Below are positions 43,951 through 53,643 of a stretch of 64,000 bases of DNA, one piece after another. Origin of the DNA: Paenibacillus massiliensis 2301065 = DSM 16942. Its GTDB lineage: Bacteria; Bacillota; Bacilli; Paenibacillales; Paenibacillaceae. Positions within the stretch are counted from its first letter, which is position 1. Every line of letters starts with the position of its first letter. The notes beneath the pieces were generated by a model that had not been told where the DNA came from, did no database searches, and worked only from the letters and a program-made list of their open reading frames with translations. The DNA is taken from the NCBI RefSeq assembly GCF_000377505.1, contig NZ_KB898185.1, positions 124,001 through 188,000 on the forward strand, written 5' to 3'. Made by a program: the position numbers and the translations under genes.

Positions 43951-45457
43951 CAGTCTTGCTCCTCTTCTGCAACTTATTAGCATTCAGCACATAGCGGCTT
44001 GCTTCTCTTGCCGCCTGTCGCCCCTCATCAATCGCCCAGGCAACAAGACTTGGCCCCCGCCGTATGTCACCCGCTGCGAAGATACCTTCTACACTGGTCA
44101 TATAAGATCCTGCCTCCGCCTGACCACCAGTCCGAATATTACTGCGTTCATCCCGCTCTAGTCCGAGCTCTCCGGCCAGGGCTTCCTCTGGTCCGGTGAA
44201 GCCAAGAGCAAGCAGAATCAATTGCGCTGACAAGCTATTCTCACTGCCCGCCAACTCGACTGGAAGCATCCGCCCAGCTTCGTCACGCTGCCATTCTACC
44301 TGAATCGTACGCACTGTGGTTACCCGATTCCCTGCATCTCCTTCCAGACGGGTCGTAGCAATCTGATAGCAGCGTGGGTCCTGCCCGAACCGTTCAATTG
44401 CCTCTGCTTGCCCATAATCCGTCTTGCGAACCTTGGGCCATTCCGGCCACGGGTTAGTCCCTCCTCTGCTGAGTGGCGCCTGCGGCATAATCTCCAGCTG
44501 CGTCACGCTTCGGCAACCCTGACGGATTGCTGTCGCAACACAATCGGTGCCGGTATCTCCGCCACCGATGACGACGACATCCTTCCCACACGCTGTAATC
44601 GCTTCCTCCTCCATCCCTTGACTCAGTACGCTACGGGTGCTGGAAGTCAAATAATCCATAGCTTGGTGTACACCAGCCAGTTGTCTTCCCTCTACCTGCA
44701 GCTCTCTTGGCTTGGTGGCTCCTGCGCATAGAACTACAGCGTCATACTCTGCGTGAAGCTGCTCCAATAGAATATCCGTGCCAACTGCCATGCCTGTAAT
44801 GAAACGAATCCCTTCTGCCTTAAGAATTTCTACTCTTCTGTTCACAATCTCCTTGTCCAGCTTCATGTTGGGAATGCCGTACATCAGGAGTCCGCCAATA
44901 CGATCTGCCCGTTCCAGGACCGTTACCGAATGTCCTTCCTGATTCAGCTCCCAGGCGCAGGCAAGCCCTGCAGGACCTGATCCCACAACAGCAATCGTTC
45001 TTCCTGTTCTTGACTGAGGAGGATTAGGCTGAATCCAGTCCTCCTCGAAGCCCATGTCTGCAAGGGATTTCTCAATGGCCTTAATCGCTACTGGGCTACG
45101 GCTTAGTCCCAGTGTACAGGAGCCTTCACAGGGAGCAGGGCACACTCTGCCTGTGAACTCTGGAAAAGGATTCGTCTTGAATAGTCTGGACAATGCATCG
45201 TGCCAGCCTCCACGATATACGAGATCATTCCATTCGGGAATCAGATTATGAAGCGGGCAGCCTGCCGTCATGCCATTGAGTAGTCGTCCTGCATGGCAGA
45301 ATGGTGTCCCACAGTCCATACAACGGGCAGCCTGAGTCTGTAGTGTCTCCTTATCCCACGGCATGGAGAATTCACACCACCCCTCAATCCTGTAAGGCAC
45401 CTGCTCCTCCGTCAGGTTCCTGCGTTCGAATTCCATAAAGCCAGTAACTTTTCCCAT
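43928..45457 (-). CDS. gltD: Glutamate synthase small subunit (GltD-like)
   Basis: Flavin and Fe-S oxidoreductase delivering electrons from NADPH to glutamate synthase, 509 residues. Cysteine clusters CMDCGTPFCHAG and CPAPCEGSCTLGLSR bind two 4Fe-4S clusters; FAD motif VVGSGPAGLACAWELNQEG and NADPH motif VIGGGDTGTDC follow; the end has GIFAAGDIRRGPSLVAWAI. GGAGGG is 7 nt before the ATG. No gltB is next to it: the upstream neighbour is a divergently encoded HesB-like gene. So it may serve a distant gltB or another partner. Confidence 0.95.
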   Translation of the reverse strand: MGKVTGFMEFERRNLTEEQVPYRIEGWCEFSMPWDKETLQTQAARCMDCGTPFCHAGRLLNGMTAGCPLHNLIPEWNDLVYRGGWHDALSRLFKTNPFPEFTGRVCPAPCEGSCTLGLSRSPVAIKAIEKSLADMGFEEDWIQPNPPQSRTGRTIAVVGSGPAGLACAWELNQEGHSVTVLERADRIGGLLMYGIPNMKLDKEIVNRRVEILKAEGIRFITGMAVGTDILLEQLHAEYDAVVLCAGATKPRELQVEGRQLAGVHQAMDYLTSSTRSVLSQGMEEEAITACGKDVVVIGGGDTGTDCVATAIRQGCRSVTQLEIMPQAPLSRGGTNPWPEWPKVRKTDYGQAEAIERFGQDPRCYQIATTRLEGDAGNRVTTVRTIQVEWQRDEAGRMLPVELAGSENSLSAQLILLALGFTGPEEALAGELGLERDERSNIRTGGQAEAGSYMTSVEGIFAAGDIRRGPSLVAWAIDEGRQAAREASRYVLNANKLQKRSKTDEIHVRI

Positions 45458-45586
45458 TCCAAATCCCTCCGGTCATCACTCGTATTGGTCGATCGAAAGA
45501 CGCCTGCAAAGAACCAAATGCTTAAATAAATGACACTATCTTACCATCGGATGGAAATACCAGAAATGAACTACGTCACGTAATGG

Positions 45587-45595
45587 TGTTATAAT
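45587..45595 (+). promoter_or_regulatory. Extended -10 promoter of the HesB-like gene
   Basis: TGTTATAAT: perfect -10 TATAAT preceded by TG one base away, about 45 bp before the ATG at 45641. Confidence 0.55.
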
Positions 45596-45640
45596 GGATA
45601 TTAATAGCTGTATATAGACACTTAGATAGGAGTGACAATC

Positions 45641-46024
45641 ATGCATATTCAAATCAGTGAATTGGCCGCTCAGCGTATGACAGAAGCGCTCGAAGGACGT
45701 TCAGGATACTTCAAATTGCTGTATGATACCGAGGGCTGTGGCTGTAATGGGGTCATTGTACTCCGTATTGTGGATCAGCTGGAGTCTTTGGACGAGATGC
45801 TGGAGACCAATGCATTGCCGATCTTCGTTGACCCCAAGCAGCGGCACAATCTGGAGGAGGCGATGCGACTCGATGCAGAACCCAACTTCCCTTCCTTCAG
45901 CCTTGTTGGGGATTCCGGTACTTACAGCACCAATATCCGAATCTATGATCTGCGCGCTAACCCAGGCAAGTCGGACATCATTGCAGATGAGTCAGCAGCA
46001 AGCTGCCTGATCCAGCAGAACTAA
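45641..46024 (+). CDS. HesB/YqkB-like iron-sulfur biosynthesis family protein
   Basis: Protein of 127 residues resembling the B. subtilis YqkB/HesB-like group. The first part has a A-type-like fold (FKLLYDTEGCGCNGVIVLR, then PIFVDPKQRHNLEEAMRLD), with the cysteines in GCGC rather than the three spaced cysteines of IscA/SufA. A Cys near the C-terminus (SAASCLIQQN) could be a third ligand. ATG 45641 with AGGAGTG 6 nt upstream. Single gene ending in a strong terminator; Fe-S role is inference from family. Confidence 0.85.
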   Translation: MHIQISELAAQRMTEALEGRSGYFKLLYDTEGCGCNGVIVLRIVDQLESLDEMLETNALPIFVDPKQRHNLEEAMRLDAEPNFPSFSLVGDSGTYSTNIRIYDLRANPGKSDIIADESAASCLIQQN

Positions 46025-46051
46025 TAACACAGATGGTGGCCTACGATACTC

Positions 46052-46104
46052 AAAAAACCTCTCCACGCTTACCGTTCATTCGGCCAGCGGTGGAGAGGTT
46101 TTTT
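46052..46104. terminator. Strong bidirectional terminator
   Basis: Stem AACCTCTCCA/TGGAGAGGTT with flanking A and T runs on both sides. Serves the convergent HesB-like gene and ykoC. Confidence 0.9.
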
Positions 46105-46129
46105 CACAAGCATGATGAATGTATACTCG

Positions 46130-46990
46130 CTACAGTTGTCCCCGATACCACTCTAATGTACCGAAGAGCGCTGCAAGCGCATAGCTAACCGCTACACCGC
46201 CAAGCATCAGCAGAAGGAAGCACCAATCGGCCTTGGTTATTCTCCATTGGACATAGAACTCGCGATGCGCTTCCCCTGTAAATCCTCTGGAAATCATGGC
46301 GACGGCTACACGCTCGGATTTGCGAATCGCACTCGCCAACAGCGGTATAGAATATCGCTTCACAGCACGTAGCAGCTTGCCCCAACCCCGCTCTTTGCCT
46401 ACACCACGCATGCGATGTGCCTGCTGCATGATTCGCAGTTCTTCCCGAAATAGTGGAAGGAAGCGGAAGCCTGCCAATATCCCGTAAGCGAGCTTCGGAG
46501 GCAGCTTGCATTGCTGCATCAGACTTAATATGAAGTGAACCGGGTCTGTAGTAAGGATGAAGAGCAGGGACAAGGCCGAGAAGATCAACGTCCTTAAGCC
46601 AAGTGATAGAGCTGTATGCCAGACAGCTTCAGTGATCTCCAATGGTCCAATGCTGAGCAATACTGGTGACAGCAACACGGTGTCCTCCCGAGGAAATAGT
46701 GCAGCAGTCCATATATATCCGAGGCCCATGATGACAAATGGAGTGAACAGCAACAGCCATCTCCGCCAGGATATGTCCCCGGCGAGCCAAGTTACAGCCA
46801 CCGTGAAGACCAATGCTACAAATGGAGTCACAGGATCGAAGGCAAAGGACAAAAAGAGCACACATAATGTCACCGTCAATGCCTTCATACTAGGATTCAG
46901 CATCTCAAGCCGGATCAGAGCTCTCCTGGGCGCTACCGTGTTGCCTGAATTGAACGATCCAGCACGGTTCATGGACCTTGGGACAGTCAT
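46130..46990 (-). CDS. ykoC: ECF transporter transmembrane (T) component
   Basis: EcfT-type membrane protein of 286 residues with about five or six helices and the two ATPase-coupling motifs: LAYGILAGFRFLPLFREEL, and AIRKSERVAVAMISRGF with the Ala-Arg/Lys-Ser and Arg-Gly pattern. ATG overlaps the ATPase stop by 4 bp. Last gene of ykoFEDC; the complex moves a thiamine precursor, probably hydroxymethylpyrimidine. Confidence 0.95.
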   Translation of the reverse strand: MTVPRSMNRAGSFNSGNTVAPRRALIRLEMLNPSMKALTVTLCVLFLSFAFDPVTPFVALVFTVAVTWLAGDISWRRWLLLFTPFVIMGLGYIWTAALFPREDTVLLSPVLLSIGPLEITEAVWHTALSLGLRTLIFSALSLLFILTTDPVHFILSLMQQCKLPPKLAYGILAGFRFLPLFREELRIMQQAHRMRGVGKERGWGKLLRAVKRYSIPLLASAIRKSERVAVAMISRGFTGEAHREFYVQWRITKADWCFLLLMLGGVAVSYALAALFGTLEWYRGQL

Positions 46991-49221
46991 CGGAGCCCTC
47001 CTTGTCTTACAGAAGGCTCACTGCTTCCAATCGTTGATGTTTTCACGGCGCCCGCAAGTGACCCTGACCATGATGCATTCAGTGATTCCTTAGGTGACTC
47101 ATCTAATGAGTTACTTAAGGAATCTGATAACAGCTGACTGAACCGTTCAACAAGTGGTAGTTTCAGATGCATCATGTCCAATTCCTGCTTGGTCAGCTTC
47201 CACAATGCGGCAGGCGTGTCATCGAAGACAATGTGGCCTGCTTGTAGCACAATCACTCTTGTAGCAAATTGGCGTACCCATTCCATATCATGTGTGATCA
47301 TAAGCACCGCCTTTCCCTGCTCAGCCCGGCTACGTAGTGCTTGCATCAGCTCCAACGATGCATATGCGTCCTGCCCATAGGTAGGCTCATCACAGATTAG
47401 AATACGCTGGTCATCCATGAGCATAGCTGCGACGCTCAGCCTGCGCTTCTGCCCTTGACTAAGGGAAAATGGACTCATATCACGTTGCTCCTCAAGTCGA
47501 TATTGCTTCAGTACAGCCTCCACCCGCTTCTCGATCTGCCCTTCTGACCACTCCTGTCGCAGTCTAAGTGTATAAGCTAACTCGTCATAGACGGAATCCG
47601 TCACAAATTGATGCTCTGGATGCTGGAATACCAAGCCAATCTGGCGTCGCAGTTCCTCCTCGCGCCAATCATCCATGCTCCTGCCATTAACGTATACATG
47701 CCCTGATGCCGGAGCAAGCAGGCCTGTTAGGAGACTAGCAAGCGTAGACTTCCCAGCACCGTTCGGACCTGCCAATGCCACAAATTCACCTTCATGAACA
47801 TGTAGCGACACATGGTGTATTTGATGTGTAGATTGTGTTGCTAGCGTTGTTTGTGTTGTTTGTGTTGCTTGCGCAGGTTTTGCTGATATCTCAACATGTG
47901 CTGACTTCCGTTTCTTTAAAAAGCTATAACGACGCTTAGGGCTTCTTCCATGGGAATATACCAGCTCATGTGCTGCAAGCAACAGCTTCGGTGGCTTTCC
48001 AGACGAGTCGAATACGCCTGTTGTCGATGTATCTGCTGCTTCCAACTCGCCTGCTCGGGATTTCTGCTGAGCGGATATCATATGTTCCCTGATTGAAGAT
48101 ACAGCCTTCAGAGCTGCCTTACGGACCTGTTGGGGCTGGATACTCCATAATTGCCATAGCTCATTGAGGGTCAAAGGGAGCGCGCCCTCCGCTGCCTGCC
48201 AATCCCCCATGTCATGCTGGCTTAACAACAATTGCTCGTATTCAGCACTCCTTTCAAGAGTCGGCATTTGGGTATACCCTACTTCAGTAACCAACAGCTT
48301 GGAACTACTTTCCTTGCTCATGGGTACGTTCATAGCCTGCTGCTTGGTACTCTCGGCATCACTATCTGTGCTGACCCGCCCAGCAAGCTCTTTAATAAGC
48401 TGACCATGCAAAGTAACAGCTCTGGGCTGCCAAATACCAAGCTCTTGAGCCTTCAATGAGTACCTTCTAAAGTACTCGTGAGGCGATCCTTGGTAGAGCA
48501 GACTCCCCCGTTGATCAAGCGCGGCAATGCGATCTACGGCATACATCCACTCATCCAGTTGGTGCTCGATAAGCAGTACTGTCAGCTCTTCGGCCTGCTT
48601 GATCTCACGAATGCGAGCCGCCAGTGCGGTAGCAGCAATGGGGTCCAGATTCGAGGTTGGCTCATCCAGAATCAGAATTGAAGGCCGCAGCACCAAGGCA
48701 CAGGCAATCGCTAGCTGCTGCTTCATTCCTCCAGACAGACTGTGAATGTAAGCTTGTCTGTAATCACTTAACCCAGCCAGCCCCAGTGCCGATACGATAC
48801 GAGCTTCCATCTCATTTCTCGGACAGCCTATGTTCTCCAGACAGAACGCCAGCTCCTCTTCCACTCGCAGCATACAGAATTGACTATCCACATCCTGAAA
48901 GACAATCCCCACCCGCTGAGCAATCTGAGCAGGATTAGCCTCTAGTAGCAGCTCGTTATAGAGCCTCACTTCCCCACTTACAAGGCTGTCAACCGCATGG
49001 GGATAAATTCCATTCAAACAGAGCGCCAGTGAGCTTTTCCCACCACCACTGGGACCAAGAAGCAATAGCAATTCTCCTTGCACCAGGTTCAGAGATACCT
49101 CATTGATGATTTCAGAGCTGCCTTCCTCGAAGCACATAGACAGCGCTCTAGTCTCTAGGGCATAGCTTGGGGTGCAACTCTCTCTCTTCTTCGTTCCGGT
49201 CCTCTTCTTATCCTGTGTCAT
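46987..49221 (-). CDS. ykoD: ECF transporter double ATPase
   Basis: ATPase with two ABC domains in one chain, about 744 residues. First domain: Walker A LLGPSGGGKSSLAL, signature LSGGMKQQLA, Walker B LILDEPTSNLDP. Second domain: Walker A LAGPNGAGKSTLAS, signature LSQGQKRRLS, Walker B LICDEPTYGQDA. Between them is a long linker, partly Thr/Gln repeats. The longer frame upstream (to 49305) is rejected because ATG 49221 overlaps the ykoE stop by 4 bp. The C-terminal 50 residues are Ser-rich low complexity. Confidence 0.95.
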   Translation of the reverse strand: MTQDKKRTGTKKRESCTPSYALETRALSMCFEEGSSEIINEVSLNLVQGELLLLLGPSGGGKSSLALCLNGIYPHAVDSLVSGEVRLYNELLLEANPAQIAQRVGIVFQDVDSQFCMLRVEEELAFCLENIGCPRNEMEARIVSALGLAGLSDYRQAYIHSLSGGMKQQLAIACALVLRPSILILDEPTSNLDPIAATALAARIREIKQAEELTVLLIEHQLDEWMYAVDRIAALDQRGSLLYQGSPHEYFRRYSLKAQELGIWQPRAVTLHGQLIKELAGRVSTDSDAESTKQQAMNVPMSKESSSKLLVTEVGYTQMPTLERSAEYEQLLLSQHDMGDWQAAEGALPLTLNELWQLWSIQPQQVRKAALKAVSSIREHMISAQQKSRAGELEAADTSTTGVFDSSGKPPKLLLAAHELVYSHGRSPKRRYSFLKKRKSAHVEISAKPAQATQTTQTTLATQSTHQIHHVSLHVHEGEFVALAGPNGAGKSTLASLLTGLLAPASGHVYVNGRSMDDWREEELRRQIGLVFQHPEHQFVTDSVYDELAYTLRLRQEWSEGQIEKRVEAVLKQYRLEEQRDMSPFSLSQGQKRRLSVAAMLMDDQRILICDEPTYGQDAYASLELMQALRSRAEQGKAVLMITHDMEWVRQFATRVIVLQAGHIVFDDTPAALWKLTKQELDMMHLKLPLVERFSQLLSDSLSNSLDESPKESLNASWSGSLAGAVKTSTIGSSEPSVRQGGLR

Positions 49222-49799
49222 GCCTTGTATGCGCTCTGCGAACGAGTCTTGGCAATCGGAAAGCTGCGTAACACTCCTGTTGAAGCCAGAGCATCCGCGA
49301 TCCATTTACCCAATAAGCCAGCAAGCAATGCGCCACTAATGATTCGTACAATCAGCATAGCAAGCACCAGATCCATAGACAGAGCTGCAAAGCCTGAGCG
49401 GAAGTAGCCCCAAATGAAGCTGAACACAGCTGCCCCCATACCAGCCAGCATTAGTACAGCCAGATTATATCGACGATAGCGGAAGGCTGCGAATACCACC
49501 TCAGCGCCAAGTCCCTGTATAATCGCTGACACGATCAGAATCGGTCCCACGGTATTCCCGATTAGTACCTCTACTATTCCGGCAATCGTCTCAGACAACA
49601 GGGCTACCCCTGGCCTCCGAATAATATAAGCGGTAATGATGGATACGATGAACCAGATGCCGAAGATGACCTCATAGCCCATCGGCCCCATGAATCCGGT
49701 TAGTACATTTCCCACCTGCAAAAACAGCAAGTATACGACCGCGAACACGACAGATAGCGAGCTGAGCACAATAATATCCCGAAGCTTCCAAGAGGCCAT
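49218..49799 (-). CDS. ykoE: ECF transporter substrate-binding (S) component
   Basis: Membrane S component of 193 residues, about five or six helices; FAVVYLLFLQVGNVLTGFMG and GNTVGPILIVSAIIQGLGAE resemble YkoE. It would bind the vitamin precursor. GGAGG is 8 nt before the ATG. Placed between ykoF and ykoD and co-transcribed under a TPP riboswitch. Confidence 0.95.
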   Translation of the reverse strand: MASWKLRDIIVLSSLSVVFAVVYLLFLQVGNVLTGFMGPMGYEVIFGIWFIVSIITAYIIRRPGVALLSETIAGIVEVLIGNTVGPILIVSAIIQGLGAEVVFAAFRYRRYNLAVLMLAGMGAAVFSFIWGYFRSGFAALSMDLVLAMLIVRIISGALLAGLLGKWIADALASTGVLRSFPIAKTRSQSAYKA

Positions 49800-49800
49800 C

Positions 49801-50451
49801 TTAGGCTTCCTCCTTTCCGGCTGCGCGAGAAGATGGGCTGTTGCAGGAGAGATTCACGGTCATGACCACATGAGATACACTCTCTTGTGTATGAGCGAAA
49901 GACTGCTCCAGGGTAGTGAACACCCGGTTAGCATCACCATCCAGCCTGCTCGCATAATGCACACCTCCACCGAAGGTTCCATGCTCCTGAGCGATCTCTA
50001 CAGCTCCGTATATTTTTTTCATATAATCAGTAGTTCCCATCGGATATAGCGCGAACTGAGCGGCTGTCTGAATAGGAATTGCTGCACTGTTCATCTCATT
50101 CATTCGCTGATCATTCTCGGACATGAATACATCCCCCTCCGTATCCCCTGGGCAACCAATGGAGAACGTACCATTCAAGACGACATGCTCTCCGCTATTC
50201 GCCGCCTGCAGGAAGATCGCCTTCGTGACATCGAATACATGCTCCATTCGTCCACGTATACAGGTACTGACATCATCCGTCTTGCTCCATACTTTGGAAG
50301 TGTCTACCTTGCTCAGAGCATCCATGATAATGTCCACGAAATGATTGCTCATGGGATACAGGGAGAAGCGACAGCCTACAATTCGACTTGTCCCACATGC
50401 TTGTCCCTGTACACTTTGTTGCTGCGTGCTTCCTTCAGCCTTGCTGCTCAT
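49801..50451 (-). CDS. ykoF: Thiamine/HMP-binding protein YkoF
   Basis: Soluble protein with two ferredoxin-like YKOF repeats: CRFSLYPMSNHFVDIIMDAL at the start and FALYPMGTTDYMKKIYGAV in the second. Each has the TFSIGCPGD or GVHYAS core. YkoF binds thiamine or HMP and accompanies the YkoCDE transporter. The start is uncertain: ATG 50451 with AAGGA 6 nt upstream is chosen, with alternatives at 50469 and 50490. The gene stops 1 bp before ykoE begins. Transcribed behind a TPP riboswitch. Confidence 0.93.
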   Translation of the reverse strand: MSSKAEGSTQQQSVQGQACGTSRIVGCRFSLYPMSNHFVDIIMDALSKVDTSKVWSKTDDVSTCIRGRMEHVFDVTKAIFLQAANSGEHVVLNGTFSIGCPGDTEGDVFMSENDQRMNEMNSAAIPIQTAAQFALYPMGTTDYMKKIYGAVEIAQEHGTFGGGVHYASRLDGDANRVFTTLEQSFAHTQESVSHVVMTVNLSCNSPSSRAAGKEEA

Positions 50452-50531
50452 GATGCTTCCTTCGTTCATTTTGCTCAGCCTCTTTCCCATAGAAGATTCG
50501 TTGGAATGCTTCTGTGACAGCTACCCGCACG

Positions 50532-50558
50532 AAAAAACCGCACGCTGTATGCGTGCGG
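50532..50558 (-). terminator. TPP riboswitch expression-platform terminator
   Basis: On the minus strand CCGCACGC, 5-nt loop, GCGTGCGG and six T lie between riboswitch and ykoF, as in transcription-attenuating TPP riboswitches. Confidence 0.85.
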
Positions 50559-50624
50559 CTGTACAATGACCTATAGGTAATCTAACACTAGTAATAGCAT
50601 TAGCCTAATAATTCTGTCAGTCAC

Positions 50625-50725
50625 TGCACTTCCCCACGCTAGTATGATCTAGATCGGGTAAGAAGGGTTAACCACGTCCACCGGACAGGTCTCTCAGCCA
50701 ATAAAGGCACCCCTAGTGCATGTCT
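50625..50725 (-). promoter_or_regulatory. TPP riboswitch (THI box)
   Basis: Minus-strand sequence contains ACTAGGGGTGCC, GGCTGAGAG, ACCCTTCTTACCCGATCTAG, GATCATACTAGCG and TGGGGAAGTG, in the order of the thi-box consensus. Upstream of ykoFEDC. Confidence 0.93.
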
Positions 50726-50794
50726 CATTCAATTGTATTCCAATCGGTACTCATTATACAGGGTTTCCCCTTGTTGTAAAGGGAAAATCAACAA

Positions 50795-52027
50795 TTAGTA
50801 CGCCCAGTTCCCTTTACGGAATACCGCTTCCACCGTACCATCCTGTAATTCTCCGTCAATATCCATCTCAGCTGAGCCAATCATAAAGTCCACATGTGTC
50901 AAGCTGACATTGCAGCCACGACGCAGCAGCTCTTCCTCCGATAGCTCCGTTCCACCCTTCATCGTCCCCGGGTAGGCGCTTCCCAAGGCCAGATGGCAGG
51001 ATGCATTCTCATCCACACCTGTATTGTAGAAGATACGGTTCAGATTCGAAATGGGCGAATCGTGAGGAACAAGCGCTACCTCTCCAAGGTACTGCGCTCC
51101 CTCGTCCGTCGCTAGTAGATTCTTCAGATGCTCCTCACCAGACGCAGCGGAATATTCAACAACCTTACCGTCCTTGAACGTCAGCTTCAATTGCTCCACC
51201 AATTGACCATTCAAATTGAGCGGCATGGTACTTGTCACGACTCCGTTGACTCCATCACGCTTCGGCATAGTGAAGACCTCTTCGGTCGGCATGTTCGGCA
51301 CAAAGATATCTCCACGCGCGTTGGGACCACCGCAAGCTCCCCACAGATGTCCTTCAGCCAGCTCGACCTGCAGGTCCGTACCTGGTGCGCGGAAGTGAAG
51401 CTTCTTGTAGTTTTTATCGATTAGCTTGATCTGCATGTCTCTCAGATTAGCCAAATGCTGCTGCCAGTTCTCAATGGCATTTCCCTCTCCTACCCGGTTC
51501 ATGCGGAAGATCGTATCCCACATGACCCGAATCCGGTCGGCTTCAGGAACATCGGCAAAAACCTTATCCGCCCAAGCCTTCGTTGGCGCTTTGATCAGAC
51601 ACCAGCTAATCTTGGAATTACGAGTGTACTCGCTATATTTGCGGCGTGCCTTGGCTGCCGCCTTGTTCGCTCTGGATACCTTCGACGAATCAATCCCCTC
51701 GAACAGATCAGGATTAGGCACCTTAATGAACAGCGTCGCACCACCTTCCTCGGCGAACCGCTCCAACATGTCGGCTTCCCACTGCGGATAGAAGTCAAAG
51801 ACCTCATCAGCGCCGTGTTCGAATTTGGCCTTGGCCAGCTCATCATCCTCCAGGTCTACGTGCACATGCTTAGCGCCAGCCTTGTAGGCTTCCTTGACAA
51901 TGAGTCTTGTCAGTTCCAGTGTCTCCACAGGTGCCGTGACACGCAATGCCTGCCCAGGCTGAATATTAACGCCGACCTTGACGACAAGCTCGGCGTATTG
52001 TGCCAGTAGCTGTTCAAAATTTTCCAT
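50795..52027 (-). CDS. M29-family aminopeptidase (AmpS-like)
   Basis: Metallo-aminopeptidase of 410 residues. The start MENFEQLLAQYAELVVKVGV is typical; metal-site residues appear in LGEVALVPHDSPI, GVDENASCHLALGSA and NVSLTHVDFMIGSAEMDIDG. The longer frame to 52120 is rejected. A second Met at four codons earlier is possible. The protein acts in the cytoplasm on peptides. Confidence 0.95.
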   Translation of the reverse strand: MENFEQLLAQYAELVVKVGVNIQPGQALRVTAPVETLELTRLIVKEAYKAGAKHVHVDLEDDELAKAKFEHGADEVFDFYPQWEADMLERFAEEGGATLFIKVPNPDLFEGIDSSKVSRANKAAAKARRKYSEYTRNSKISWCLIKAPTKAWADKVFADVPEADRIRVMWDTIFRMNRVGEGNAIENWQQHLANLRDMQIKLIDKNYKKLHFRAPGTDLQVELAEGHLWGACGGPNARGDIFVPNMPTEEVFTMPKRDGVNGVVTSTMPLNLNGQLVEQLKLTFKDGKVVEYSAASGEEHLKNLLATDEGAQYLGEVALVPHDSPISNLNRIFYNTGVDENASCHLALGSAYPGTMKGGTELSEEELLRRGCNVSLTHVDFMIGSAEMDIDGELQDGTVEAVFRKGNWAY

Positions 52028-52097
52028 TACAGCATTCATCTCCGATTCATTAACATAGAATTCAAGGCAAACCTCGCATTCTATCATATCGAACATT

Positions 52098-53393
52098 TCA
52101 AGATTTCGCCAGCAAGACACGTCTGCCTACCGTCATGGCAAGCAGCAGCAAGAGAATTCCAATCCCTGTAGGAAAGCCATATAGCTCAATCCAGCCCAGA
52201 TGCTCGGGAAGGTCTTTCATGCGTTCATACAGCAACCCGCCAATAAGCGGTCCCCCGAAGGAGGCAAGCCCCGTCATACTGGAATACATCGCAATGAACA
52301 TTGGCCGTTCACTCTTGGGCGTATCCCCAATGGTAAAGTTAAAGGCAAGCTGGTTGAACCCACCCACTCCGATGCCGAGAAAAATATGCGAGATGAGCAA
52401 CACGACAAGCGCCGGTGCAAGCGGGAGTAACAACCATGACAGGCAGGAAGCGGCGATCAACGGCAAAGTCCAGAAGAGAAGACGCTTATTGCTGTATCGC
52501 GCATTCAGGTTCCCCCAAAAGTAGAAGCTGATCATCATTGCAACCGTTTGCACAACCGTGATAATGGATACCTGACTATAGCTAATTTGTAGCAGCTCCA
52601 GCATGGCGTAAGAATATAACGGCACAACCAATGTCTGCAGCAGCAGCCAGCTTGCCAGAAAAGCAGATGCCCGCATGAAGCCTGAATCCTGCAATGGCTT
52701 GCGCAGCATAGGTAAGTAAGCGGTTTCCTTAGAGCGTTCAAATGGCAAATCCGGATAAAAGAAAAACGCCACAATATTGGCCACCGCACAAATCCAGATA
52801 GGGATAAATAACAGCAAGAACCCCGTCTCACCAGGGTAATGATCCAGCAGCATGCCACCCGAGAATAGACACACACTGCCAAGCGCATTCAGGATCGTAT
52901 TACGGATACCAAAATGTCTTCCTCTTACTTTGGCGGGAACAATATCGCTAATCATAGATGTCCAGAGCATACCTGATACGGCACTGGCCGAGAAAGCTAT
53001 CGCATAGACCGTTATGTAGACCCCTACCCATAAAGGCTTGGGGAAAATAAAAGGAATCAAGCCCGTGCTTGCCCAAAGGAGGCGATGAATGATGATGAAG
53101 CTGATCAGCGTCCATTTTCGGCTACGGATGCGCTGAATGGCATATGCAATATAGAGCTGGCCGATGTTCACAAGTGTCGTGATGGCCAGTACGAAACCGA
53201 TCTGACTAGACGTCGCCCCCAGATAAAGCAAATACCCTGTCAGGAACGGCCCGCCAAGCAACGTCTGAAAAATCGTCGAGGGAACACCCTCCCATGTAGC
53301 AATACGAAGATGACGTCGCTGCTCGGACAGCTTTCTGCGCGGCTTCGGACGCTGGGACGGTCTGTGCTGTGTCAACAGATGTTGAATAACCAT
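52098..53393 (-). CDS. MFS transporter
   Basis: Twelve hydrophobic segments are visible over about 431 residues, with an MFS loop between helices 2 and 3 (YAIQRIRSRKWTLI) and FGIRNTILNALGS. The first stretch is basic (RPSQRPKPRRKLSEQRRHLR). Substrate unknown. ATG 53393 is chosen with AAAGGAG 4-5 nt upstream; the frame extends to 53486. Opposite to the deacetylase gene, from which it is separated by 250 bp. Confidence 0.88.
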   Translation of the reverse strand: MVIQHLLTQHRPSQRPKPRRKLSEQRRHLRIATWEGVPSTIFQTLLGGPFLTGYLLYLGATSSQIGFVLAITTLVNIGQLYIAYAIQRIRSRKWTLISFIIIHRLLWASTGLIPFIFPKPLWVGVYITVYAIAFSASAVSGMLWTSMISDIVPAKVRGRHFGIRNTILNALGSVCLFSGGMLLDHYPGETGFLLLFIPIWICAVANIVAFFFYPDLPFERSKETAYLPMLRKPLQDSGFMRASAFLASWLLLQTLVVPLYSYAMLELLQISYSQVSIITVVQTVAMMISFYFWGNLNARYSNKRLLFWTLPLIAASCLSWLLLPLAPALVVLLISHIFLGIGVGGFNQLAFNFTIGDTPKSERPMFIAMYSSMTGLASFGGPLIGGLLYERMKDLPEHLGWIELYGFPTGIGILLLLLAMTVGRRVLLAKS

Positions 53394-53643
53394 ACTCTCC
53401 TTTGGCCTACTATGCATTCCCTTAGGCATAATAATTCGACTTCTCCCACCTATTCTACTCACGCCCATGCTCGTGTCAATGATCATTATTTATCACTGTA
53501 TAACACTTTTTTGTCATCGCTAGCCTTCGCACTTTCACAAGGCTTGGAGCTGCTAATTGATGGATGTATACGTGGTTTCCATTTCAGGGATTCTATATAA
53601 CGTTGTAGTGCAGAATACCAATAATTCAAGGGGAGTGGTTGTA

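Noticed and set aside
46987..49305. Longer start of ykoD
   Set aside because: It would overlap ykoE by 88 bp; the ATGA overlap at 49221 is the usual coupling.
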